Source of the DNA: Actinopolymorpha alba DSM 45243
GTDB taxonomy: Bacteria; Actinomycetota; Actinomycetes; Propionibacteriales; Actinopolymorphaceae
DNA length: 64,000 nt
Assembly (NCBI RefSeq): GCF_000373925.1
Contig: NZ_KB892746.1
Location: 186,001 to 250,000 of the forward strand
Direction of reading: 5' to 3'
Part shown: in pieces, positions 57,253 through 64,000 of the stretch
How the letters are laid out: every line of letters starts with the position of its first letter
Position numbering within the stretch: position 1 is the stretch's first letter
Program-made: the position numbers and the translations under genes
The notes under the pieces: model-generated
What the model saw: the letters and a program-made list of their open reading frames with translations, nothing else
What the model was told of the DNA's origin: nothing
Database searches by the model: none

Positions 57253-58599
57253 ATGGCTGGACGTCCTTCGGTCAGGAGAGCCGCCGGTGTGGCCGGGCGG
57301 CGGACGCTCGGCGTCGTATTCCTCGTCACACTGGTCTTCTTCGGCTGGTTGACGTACGCCTTCTTTTCCAAGGCGTTCATCCGCACCGCCGATGTGACGC
57401 TCGAAACCTCACACGTCGGCCTGCAGCTCAGCAAACAGGCAGACGTCAAGCTGCGCGGCCTGATCGTCGGTGAGGTACGCGGTGTGACGTCCGACGGCAC
57501 CACCGCCCGGGTCGAGCTCGCACTCAAACCAGACGCGATCGGGTCGATACCCGCCAACGTCACGGCCCGGATCCTGCCCAAGACGTTGTTCGGTGAGAAG
57601 TACGTCGACCTCGTGGTGCCGCCCAGGCCGTCGCCCCGTCCACTCGCCGCGGGCGACGTCATCAGCCGGGACCGGTCCAGCGTCGGGATCGAACTCGAAG
57701 CCGTGCTGGACGACGTGTATCCGTTGCTCCGCACCCTGAAGCCGGCCGACCTCAACACGACCCTGTCCGCGCTCTCGACCGCACTCGAAGGGCGCGGCGA
57801 GGAGATCGGTGCCAACCTCGAACGCCTGAACGCCTATCTCGCCGAGCTCAACCCCCACCTGCCGGCTCTGACACACGACGTGTCCGCTCTGGCGGACGTC
57901 GCCGACACTTACGACGACGTGACACCCGACCTTGCCCGGCTGCTGGCCAACGCCACCCGGACCGGTGACACCGTGGTGCTCAAGCAGCAGGTCCTCGAGG
58001 ATTTCCTCACCGACCTCGCTGGGACGAGCGCGACCGCCCGGGAGTTTCTTGATGACAACGAGGCCGCCCTCATCCAGGTGGGGGAGGTGAGCCGGCCCAC
58101 GCTCGACCTGCTCGCGACGTACTCGCCCGAATACTCCTGTCTCCTCGAAGGAATGGCGAAGTGGGTGCCGCGGTTCTCCGATGCCTTCGGTGGCGGCCAG
58201 CACGTCCGGGGCAGCGCCCCGGCTCTGCACCTCACGCTGGAAATCGTCAACCAGAACCGCGGCTACACCAGGGACGACCGGCCGGCGTTCCTCGACGATC
58301 GTGGTCCGGGTTGCCGGACGCTGCCGAACCCGCCGTACTCACAGGAGAATCCCGCGCCGGCCAGCAAGGTCCGCGACGGTGTGGGCAACCAGCCGGGGCC
58401 GGGTTCGCGGGTGCCGTCGGCCACCGAGCGGCGGCCGGTGTTCGACGTCACGAGTGGGTACGCCGGCACGGCCGCTGAGCAAGAGGTGGTTGACGCGCTC
58501 GTCGGTCCGGTCATGAAGACGTCCCCGCGCGACGTTCCGGATATCGCCACCCTGCTGTTCGGGCCGCTCGCCCGCGGAACTGAGGTGAGCGTGAAATGA
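57253..58599 (+). CDS. Mce-family protein A
   Basis: This 448-residue Mce protein has one N-terminal transmembrane anchor (about 18-42), the MlaD/MCE beta domain (about 45-122: Gly-Leu-Gln-Leu-Ser-Lys ... Val-Lys-Leu-Arg-Gly-Leu-Ile-Val-Gly-Glu-Val) and a long helical region. The latter has the Thr-Tyr-Ser-Pro-Glu-Tyr-Ser-Cys-Leu-Leu-Glu-Gly motif typical of the Mce1A/cholesterol-uptake region. The last 100 residues are Pro/Gly-rich. Six such proteins form a hexameric tube across the envelope that carries lipids to the YrbE permease. It is the first of the six mce genes in order. Confidence 0.93.
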   Translation: MAGRPSVRRAAGVAGRRTLGVVFLVTLVFFGWLTYAFFSKAFIRTADVTLETSHVGLQLSKQADVKLRGLIVGEVRGVTSDGTTARVELALKPDAIGSIPANVTARILPKTLFGEKYVDLVVPPRPSPRPLAAGDVISRDRSSVGIELEAVLDDVYPLLRTLKPADLNTTLSALSTALEGRGEEIGANLERLNAYLAELNPHLPALTHDVSALADVADTYDDVTPDLARLLANATRTGDTVVLKQQVLEDFLTDLAGTSATAREFLDDNEAALIQVGEVSRPTLDLLATYSPEYSCLLEGMAKWVPRFSDAFGGGQHVRGSAPALHLTLEIVNQNRGYTRDDRPAFLDDRGPGCRTLPNPPYSQENPAPASKVRDGVGNQPGPGSRVPSATERRPVFDVTSGYAGTAAEQEVVDALVGPVMKTSPRDVPDIATLLFGPLARGTEVSVK

Positions 58600-58624
58600 C
58601 CGGCGCGGAGAAGGTGGGTGCGCG

Positions 58625-59704
58625 ATGAGTCCGCGTTCGCTCGACCGGCCCACCATCGCGGCCGGCTTCAAGCTGACGGTCTTCGTCGCCGTGACGACGG
58701 TGGCGACAACCTTGCTCGCGCTCACGATCGCCAATGTCGGGCTCGGCCGGACCCAGGAATACCACGCCATCTTCACCGACGTCACCGGCGTCGAGAAGGG
58801 CGACGACGTGCGGATCGCCGGTGTGCGGGTGGGTGAGGTACGCCGGATCCGGGTCGTCGAAGGACCTGGCGGCGGCTCCGCCCGCGGCGAAGGCGAAGGC
58901 ACGCTGCTCGCCGAACTGACGTTCACCGTCGATGCCGACCAGACGCTCGCGCGGAGCACGCATGCCGCGATCCGCTTCCGCAACCTGGTCGGCCAGCGCT
59001 ACCTCGCCCTCACCGAGGCCCCTGGTGCCCCCGAATCCCTTCCCGCCGGTGGCACCATTCCAGTCACGCAGACCCAACCCGCACTGGATCTCACGGTGTT
59101 GTTCAACGGGTTCAAGCCGTTGTTCGCCGCGCTGTCGCCGCAGGACGTCAACAAACTGGCGTACGAAATCATTCAGGTACTCCAGGGCGAGGCCGGCACT
59201 GTCGAAAGCCTCCTCGCCCGCACGGCTTCGCTCACCAACACCCTGGCTGACAAGGACAAGGTGATCGGTGACCTGATCGACAACCTCACGACGGTGTTGA
59301 CCACAGTCGCCCAGCGCGACCGGCGCCTGTCGGAGCTCGTGGTGGAGCTGCAGCGGTTCATCTCCGGGCTCTCGGCGGACCGCAAGGCGATCGGTGACTC
59401 GCTCGGCTCCATCGTCGCGCTCAACCAGCAGACCGCCGACCTCCTCGAGGATGGCCGCGGTGATCTCAAAACCGACATCGCCGAGCTCGGTAAGGTCGCC
59501 GGCACGCTGGACGACAACGCCTCGATCGTCGAACGCACGCTGCGCACCATGCCGCCCAAGCTCACGACGCTCACCCGCACGGCGTCGTACGGCTCGTGGT
59601 TCAACTTCTACCTCTGCGACTTCGACGGCCGGATCGTTCTGCCCACCGGACAGGAGCTGCCGCGGGCCGCGCTCCATGTGACCGACGCGAGGTGCCAGCG
59701 ATGA
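58625..59704 (+). CDS. Mce-family protein B
   Basis: This 359-residue Mce protein has an N-terminal membrane anchor (about 15-38), an MCE domain (about 40-135) with Glu-Lys-Gly-Asp-Asp-Val-Arg-Ile-Ala-Gly-Val-Arg-Val-Gly-Glu-Val, and an extended coiled-coil (about 160-310). A short Gly/Glu-rich insertion (Gly-Gly-Gly-Ser-Ala-Arg-Gly-Glu-Gly-Glu-Gly) sits in the MCE domain. A C-terminal Cys-Asp-Phe-Asp-Gly and final Cys may form disulfides. It starts 25 nt after mceA with a GGAG site. Confidence 0.93.
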   Translation: MSPRSLDRPTIAAGFKLTVFVAVTTVATTLLALTIANVGLGRTQEYHAIFTDVTGVEKGDDVRIAGVRVGEVRRIRVVEGPGGGSARGEGEGTLLAELTFTVDADQTLARSTHAAIRFRNLVGQRYLALTEAPGAPESLPAGGTIPVTQTQPALDLTVLFNGFKPLFAALSPQDVNKLAYEIIQVLQGEAGTVESLLARTASLTNTLADKDKVIGDLIDNLTTVLTTVAQRDRRLSELVVELQRFISGLSADRKAIGDSLGSIVALNQQTADLLEDGRGDLKTDIAELGKVAGTLDDNASIVERTLRTMPPKLTTLTRTASYGSWFNFYLCDFDGRIVLPTGQELPRAALHVTDARCQR

Positions 59705-59726
59705 GGCGCCAGAGCTGGAGGCGGGC

Positions 59727-60740
59727 ATGAGCCGCCGCCGCGAACGCAATCCCGTCACCGTCGGCGCGGTCGGGCTGATCCTGCTCGCCGGTCTCCTGTA
59801 CGCCGCCTTCAACGCCTCCGACCTGCCGCTGATCGGCGGTGGCACGACCTACGCCGCGCGGTTCAGCGAGGCCGGCGGCCTCCGGGTCGCCGACGAAGTA
59901 CGCGTCGCCGGGGTCAAGGTCGGCGAGGTACGCGCGGTGGAGCTGGCCGGCGACCACGTCCGCGTGGAGTTCCGGGTCGACGGCGACGGGCCACGGTTGG
60001 GCGAACGCACCGGCGCGGCGATCCGGATCAGGACCCTGCTCGGCCGCAAGTACCTCTCGCTCGAACCAGCCGGACCGGGCCGACTCGATCCCGCGACCGA
60101 GATCCCGCTGTCCCGCACGGTCGCGCCGTACGACGTGGTCGAGGCGTTCAGCGACCTCACCACCACCACCGAACGGATCGACACGGCCCAGCTGGCCAAG
60201 GCCCTCGACACCCTGAGCGCGACGTTCGCCAACACCCCGGAGGAGGTCCGCGGCTCCCTGGAGGGCCTGTCCCGGCTGTCGCGCACGATCGCATCCCGCG
60301 ACGCGCAGCTCCGCACCCTGCTCGCCCGGGCCAACACCGTCTCGAAGGTGCTCTCTGACCGCGACCAGGAGCTGGTCAAGCTGCTCCGCGACGGCGACCT
60401 TCTGCTCAAGGAGATCCGGGCCCGGCGCGAGCTGATCCACCAGCTGCTCGTCACGACACAGGAACTGTCCACCCAGGTGTCCGCGTTGGTCGCCGACAAC
60501 CGCGCCCAGCTCGAACCCGCGCTCAAGCGGCTGGCGTCGGTGGTCGCGCTACTCCGCGACAACCAGGAGAGCCTCGACAAGAGCATCGAGCTGCTGGCGC
60601 CATTCGTGCGGGTTTTCGCCAACACCCTCGGCACCGGCCCGTGGTTCGACACCTACATCCCCAACCTGGTGCCCCTGCCGGCGACACCGCGACTGCCCGC
60701 GTCGCCCGACTCCTCGCGCCAGACCGGTGGTGGCCGATGA
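59727..60740 (+). CDS. Mce-family protein C
   Basis: This 337-residue Mce protein has an N-terminal anchor (about 10-30), an MCE domain (about 35-120) with Ala-Gly-Gly-Leu-Arg-Val-Ala-Asp-Glu-Val-Arg-Val-Ala-Gly-Val-Lys-Val-Gly-Glu-Val and a long helical needle segment. The ending is Gly-Pro-Trp-Phe-Asp-Thr-Tyr and a Pro-rich tail. GGAGG lies just upstream of the ATG. Its stop overlaps the next gene by ATGA. Confidence 0.93.
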   Translation: MSRRRERNPVTVGAVGLILLAGLLYAAFNASDLPLIGGGTTYAARFSEAGGLRVADEVRVAGVKVGEVRAVELAGDHVRVEFRVDGDGPRLGERTGAAIRIRTLLGRKYLSLEPAGPGRLDPATEIPLSRTVAPYDVVEAFSDLTTTTERIDTAQLAKALDTLSATFANTPEEVRGSLEGLSRLSRTIASRDAQLRTLLARANTVSKVLSDRDQELVKLLRDGDLLLKEIRARRELIHQLLVTTQELSTQVSALVADNRAQLEPALKRLASVVALLRDNQESLDKSIELLAPFVRVFANTLGTGPWFDTYIPNLVPLPATPRLPASPDSSRQTGGGR

Positions 60741-61900
60741 CGCCGCACCTCACCCTCACGTCCGGCTCAGCGGTGCTCGCCCGGGTCGCGCGCGGCACCC
60801 GCGTCCTCGCCCTGCTCGTGGCGCTGTCGGTGATCGCGACCACGACGTACGCCCTGTGGCCCGACCCGCCGCGCAAGACCCTTGTCGCGTCGTTCCCGCG
60901 CACGATCGGCCTTTACGTGGGGTCCGACGTCCGCGTCCTCGGCGTACCCATCGGGCGGGTCGACCGCATCACCCCGCAGGGCACGTCGGTGCGGGTCGAG
61001 ATGTCGTACGACGCCGAGCAGAAGGTGCCTGCTGGTGCCAAGGCGGTGGTGGCGGCGCCGTCCATCGTCGCCGACCGGTACGTCCAGCTCACGCCCGTCT
61101 ACACGAGCGGTCCGGTGCTCGCGGACGGCGCCGAACTCACCCTCGAGCGGACGGCGGTGCCAGTGGAGCTCGACCGCATCTACGAAAGCCTCGACGACCT
61201 CGCGGTCGCGCTCGGCCCGCACGGCGCCAACCAGGACGGCGCGCTGTCCCGGCTGCTCAGGACCGGCGCGGACAACCTCGACGGGCAGGGCGGGCGGCTG
61301 CACGACACCGTCGGCGAGCTGGCCGACGCCTCGGAGACGCTCGCCGGTGGGCGTGAGGACCTCTTCGCGACGGTACGCCAGCTGCAGGCGTTCACCAGCA
61401 CGCTCGCGGCCAGCGACGCGCAGGTCCGGGAGTTCAACACCGACCTCGCGAGCGTCGCCGACCAGCTGGCGGGGGAGCGGGCCGACCTGCAGAAGGCGCT
61501 CGACAACCTGGCGGTGGCCCTGACGGACATCTCGTCGTTCGTACGCGACAACCGCGAAGAGGTGCGGGCCAACGTCGACGGGCTCACCGAGCTCTCCAAG
61601 ACGCTCGTGAAGCAGCAGGACGCCCTGCGCGAGGTGCTCGACACCGCCCCGGTCGCACTCGCGAACCTCGACCGCACCTACAACCCTCGGACCGGCACCC
61701 TCGACACCCGCGACAACTTCGCCCAACTTGACGACCCGGGTCTCTACCTCTGCTCGCTCCTCCTGCAGGCCGGCCAGCCGCAGTCGGTGTGCGACGAGCT
61801 GCGGCAGGTGCTCGACGACCTGCCGCTCCCGCAGCTTCCTGGTGGTCCTGCCGGCGCGTCACCGAGCCGCGACCTCACTCTGGGCGGGATCCTGCGATGA
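60737..61900 (+). CDS. Mce-family protein D
   Basis: This 387-residue Mce protein has an anchor at about 22-45, an MCE domain (about 50-135) with Tyr-Val-Gly-Ser-Asp-Val-Arg-Val-Leu-Gly-Val-Pro-Ile-Gly-Arg-Val, and a long coiled-coil with heptad-like Leu/Ala (about 160-320). The C-terminal region has Tyr-Leu-Cys-Ser-Leu-Leu and Ser-Val-Cys-Asp-Glu-Leu cysteines and a Pro-rich end. It is coupled by ATGA overlaps to both mceC and mceE. Confidence 0.93.
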   Translation: MTPHLTLTSGSAVLARVARGTRVLALLVALSVIATTTYALWPDPPRKTLVASFPRTIGLYVGSDVRVLGVPIGRVDRITPQGTSVRVEMSYDAEQKVPAGAKAVVAAPSIVADRYVQLTPVYTSGPVLADGAELTLERTAVPVELDRIYESLDDLAVALGPHGANQDGALSRLLRTGADNLDGQGGRLHDTVGELADASETLAGGREDLFATVRQLQAFTSTLAASDAQVREFNTDLASVADQLAGERADLQKALDNLAVALTDISSFVRDNREEVRANVDGLTELSKTLVKQQDALREVLDTAPVALANLDRTYNPRTGTLDTRDNFAQLDDPGLYLCSLLLQAGQPQSVCDELRQVLDDLPLPQLPGGPAGASPSRDLTLGGILR

Positions 61901-63213
61901 GGAACCCTGGTCACGTCGTACGCCTCGTACGCCTCGTACGCCTGATCGCCGCCGTCGCGGCGGTGGCGAGCGTCCTCGCCGGCTGCGGCTTCTCCGTGTA
62001 CGCCCTGCCCCTGCCCGGTGGTGCGGGTGCGGGCGCGGACAACTACCGCGTCATCGCGGAGTTCCGTGACGTCCTCGACCTGGTGCCGCGCTCGTCGGTC
62101 AAGGTCAACGACGTGAACGTCGGCGAGGTCGAGAAGGTCTGGCTGGACGGCTTCACCGCGAAGGTCCGCCTTCGGCTCGACCGGTCAGTCAGGCTCCCCG
62201 ACAACGCGACGGCACAGATCCGCCAGACCAGCCTGCTCGGCGAGAAGTTCGTCTCCCTCGCCGCCCCGGGTGGCGGTCAGCGCGGCTACGGTCGCCTCTC
62301 CGACGGCGACGTGATCCCGCTCATTCGCACGGGCCGCAGCGTCGAGGTCGAGGAGGTCCTCTCCGCGCTCTCGCTGCTCCTGAACGGCGGCGGCGTGGCC
62401 CAGCTCAAGACGATCAACGTCGAGCTCACCAAGGCCCTGGACGGGCGCGAGACCGACGTCCGCGAACTCCTCGGCCGGCTCGAGACCTTCGTCGGGGAGC
62501 TGGACCAGCACAAGCGCGAGATCACCCGCGCGATCGAGAGCCTCGACCGGCTCTCGGCGTCCCTGGTGAAGCAGAAGCAGACGATCGCGACCACGGTCGA
62601 GCGACTCCCGGCGGCCCTGGCCGTGCTGGCGGACCAGCGGGAGAACCTCACAAAGATGCTGGTGGAGCTGTCCAAGCTCGGGAAGGTCGGCGCCGAGGTC
62701 ATCGAGGCGACGAAGGCGGACCTGCTGGCCAACCTGCGGACGCTCGCACCGATCCTCACCGAGCTCGCAAAGGCCGGTGACAACCTGCCCAAGTCGCTCG
62801 AGGTGCTCTTCACCTATCCGTTCGCCGACTCGGCGGCGAACGCGGTCCGCGGCGACTACACCAACCTGCAGCTCACGCTCGATCTCGACCTGCGGGGCCT
62901 GTTGGACGGGCAGACTCCACCGCCCCTTCCGCTGCCCACGCTCCCGCCGCTCCCGACCTCGCTGCCGACGCTGCCCACGGCGCTCCCGACTGTGCGGCTA
63001 CCGACCGCCCTGCCGTCCGTGCCGCTGCCGACTCTGCCGCCGCTTCCACTGCCGACGGGTGGCTCGTCGCCCGGCCTCCCGACGCTCTGCCTGCCCCCGC
63101 TGACCTGCGCGGATAGTGCATCGGGGGCGCAGAGCGGGTCGCCGGCGCGGAGTCCTGGGCGGGTCGCATACGACCCGGACCTCGCCGTCCTCCTGATGGG
63201 AGGCCTTCGATGA
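61897..63213 (+). CDS. Mce-family lipoprotein E
   Basis: This 438-residue lipoprotein of the MceE (LprK-like) type has a basic signal, a lipobox Val-Leu-Ala-Gly-Cys near residue 30 and an MCE domain (about 48-135) with Val-Pro-Arg-Ser-Ser-Val-Lys-Val-Asn-Asp-Val-Asn-Val-Gly-Glu-Val. A long helical region precedes a C-terminal stretch of about 70 residues of Leu-Pro-Thr-Leu-Pro-type repeats. Three CGTACGCCT units (61917-61943) in the signal encode Val-Arg-Leu repeats. As the only lipid-anchored Mce subunit it probably sits at the outer side of the tube. ATGA overlaps join it to mceD and mceF. Confidence 0.93.
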   Translation: MRNPGHVVRLVRLVRLIAAVAAVASVLAGCGFSVYALPLPGGAGAGADNYRVIAEFRDVLDLVPRSSVKVNDVNVGEVEKVWLDGFTAKVRLRLDRSVRLPDNATAQIRQTSLLGEKFVSLAAPGGGQRGYGRLSDGDVIPLIRTGRSVEVEEVLSALSLLLNGGGVAQLKTINVELTKALDGRETDVRELLGRLETFVGELDQHKREITRAIESLDRLSASLVKQKQTIATTVERLPAALAVLADQRENLTKMLVELSKLGKVGAEVIEATKADLLANLRTLAPILTELAKAGDNLPKSLEVLFTYPFADSAANAVRGDYTNLQLTLDLDLRGLLDGQTPPPLPLPTLPPLPTSLPTLPTALPTVRLPTALPSVPLPTLPPLPLPTGGSSPGLPTLCLPPLTCADSASGAQSGSPARSPGRVAYDPDLAVLLMGGLR

Positions 63214-64000
63214 TCACGCGTACGATCCGCGTCCAGCTGGTGATCTTCGTGGCGCTGACGCTGGTGGGGGTGACGGTCGCGGGCGTGCGGTACGCCGGCC
63301 TCGGACGGCTGCTGTTCGGTGACGGCTACACGGTCCGGGCCAACTTCGCCGATGCCGGCGGGATCTTCGAGGGGGCCGAGGTCACCTATCGCGGGGTGGC
63401 TGCCGGCCGGGTCGAGCGGCTGACGCCGACCAAGGACGGTGTCGAGGTCCGGCTGGCTCTCGAGGAGGACACGCGCATCCCCGCCGACACCCTCGCCGTG
63501 GTCGCCAACCGTTCGGCCATCGGGGAGCAGTACGTCGACCTCCAGCCACGCCGTTCCACCGGCCCATACCTTCGGGACGGCTCCACCATCGCCCGCGCCC
63601 ACACCCGCACCCCGCTGCCGACGACAACGCTGCTCCTCGACCTTGACCGGCTCGTCGACTCCGTACCCCAGCAGGACCTGGTGACCGTGCTCGACGAGTT
63701 GGGTACGGCGTTCCGGGGGTCGGGCCGCGACCTGTCCCGCCTCATCGACTCCGGGAACGTCCTGATCGAGAGCGCCGACGCCAACCTGCGGCAGACGATC
63801 GACCTCATCGAGGATGGCCGGACGGTCCTCGACACCCAACGCGCCTCCGGTGGTGCGATCCGGAGCTTCGCGTCTGATCTTGCGGACCTCTCCGACACGC
63901 TCGTCGCGGCTGACCCTGACCTGCGGACCGTCCTCGACTCCGGGGTCGTGACCGCCGAGCAGCTGCGGGGCCTGATCGACGAGAACGCCGGCGACGTCCC
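63210..64000 (+). CDS. Mce-family protein F, N-terminal part (runs off the right edge)
   Basis: The first 263 codons of the sixth Mce protein. It has an N-terminal membrane anchor (about 8-30), an MCE domain (about 35-118) with Gly-Ile-Phe-Glu-Gly-Ala-Glu-Val-Thr-Tyr-Arg-Gly-Val-Ala-Ala-Gly-Arg-Val, and the beginning of the coiled-coil. The start ATG overlaps the mceE stop (TGA). The frame is open at the window end, so length and C-terminus are unknown. It completes the A-F set. Confidence 0.93.
   Translation, partial: MITRTIRVQLVIFVALTLVGVTVAGVRYAGLGRLLFGDGYTVRANFADAGGIFEGAEVTYRGVAAGRVERLTPTKDGVEVRLALEEDTRIPADTLAVVANRSAIGEQYVDLQPRRSTGPYLRDGSTIARAHTRTPLPTTTLLLDLDRLVDSVPQQDLVTVLDELGTAFRGSGRDLSRLIDSGNVLIESADANLRQTIDLIEDGRTVLDTQRASGGAIRSFASDLADLSDTLVAADPDLRTVLDSGVVTAEQLRGLIDENAGDV

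Overview
The window is high-GC DNA with frequent GTG starts, GTGA/ATGA gene overlaps, Tat and lipoprotein signals, XRE/DUF397 pairs, a complete mce locus and the gene order rpmG-hadA-hadB-murB ... tRNA-Trp-secE-nusG-rplK-rplA ... rplJ-rplL-mkl. This is the chromosome of a soil-type actinobacterium (Actinomycetota). A Propionibacteriales-like lineage is possible but is only an impression. No rRNA, CRISPR array, transposase or plasmid origin was seen.

Layout. 1-4.2 kb: the start of an RraA-family gene, divergent from a sugar ABC importer made of a Tat-type lipoprotein binding protein and a permease in which the two usual MalF- and MalG-type subunits are fused. 4.3-9.0 kb: a YceI protein, a TerC membrane protein behind a probable yybP-ykoY manganese riboswitch, and a large secreted PIG-L deacetylase. 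9.0-11.5 kb: an XRE/DUF5753 regulator with two DUF397 proteins and a small Cys-rich protein; TGTGANTCACA palindromes recur in this block. 11.6-15.4 kb: a beta-propeller-like lipoprotein, a GAF-PAS-GGDEF diguanylate cyclase and a cold-shock protein. 15.6-18.8 kb: two broken secreted carbohydrate-active genes, a GH28 gene with two internal losses and a beta-helix gene with one frameshift, the latter behind a tandem TTCATCNGATGAA operator. 19.1-24.3 kb: a YdjM-type membrane protein, a DmfA2-like lipoprotein, a secreted metallophosphoesterase and a glycerophosphodiesterase with a lamin-tail domain.

24.4-27.1 kb: tRNA-Thr, tRNA-Met, rpmG, hadA, hadB and murB. 27.2-46.8 kb is an accessory block lying between murB and tRNA-Trp/secE. 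Its core (28.5-42.6 kb) is a tightly packed operon related to polyunsaturated-fatty-acid (Pfa) and heterocyst-glycolipid (Hgl) synthases. It encodes NMO-NMO-KS-AT-ACP-KR, KS-AT-DH-phosphopantetheinyl transferase, a free ACP, an alpha/beta hydrolase and an MGT-type glycosyltransferase, followed by a TetR regulator with a candidate operator. I infer that it makes a reduced, probably glycosylated lipid; this is the most interesting system in the window. An APH-like kinase, a TIM-barrel glycosidase-like protein, an adenosine deaminase and an aminotransferase flank it.

47.0-54.4 kb: tRNA-Trp, secE, nusG, rplK, rplA, three secreted or lipoprotein genes, then rplJ-rplL behind an L10-type leader with an attenuator. 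54.5-64 kb: an mce lipid-import operon (mkl, two yrbE permeases, mceA-F; mceF runs off the end). It directly follows rplL and carries an unusual 27-codon coupled micro-ORF created by a short tandem duplication between mkl and yrbE.
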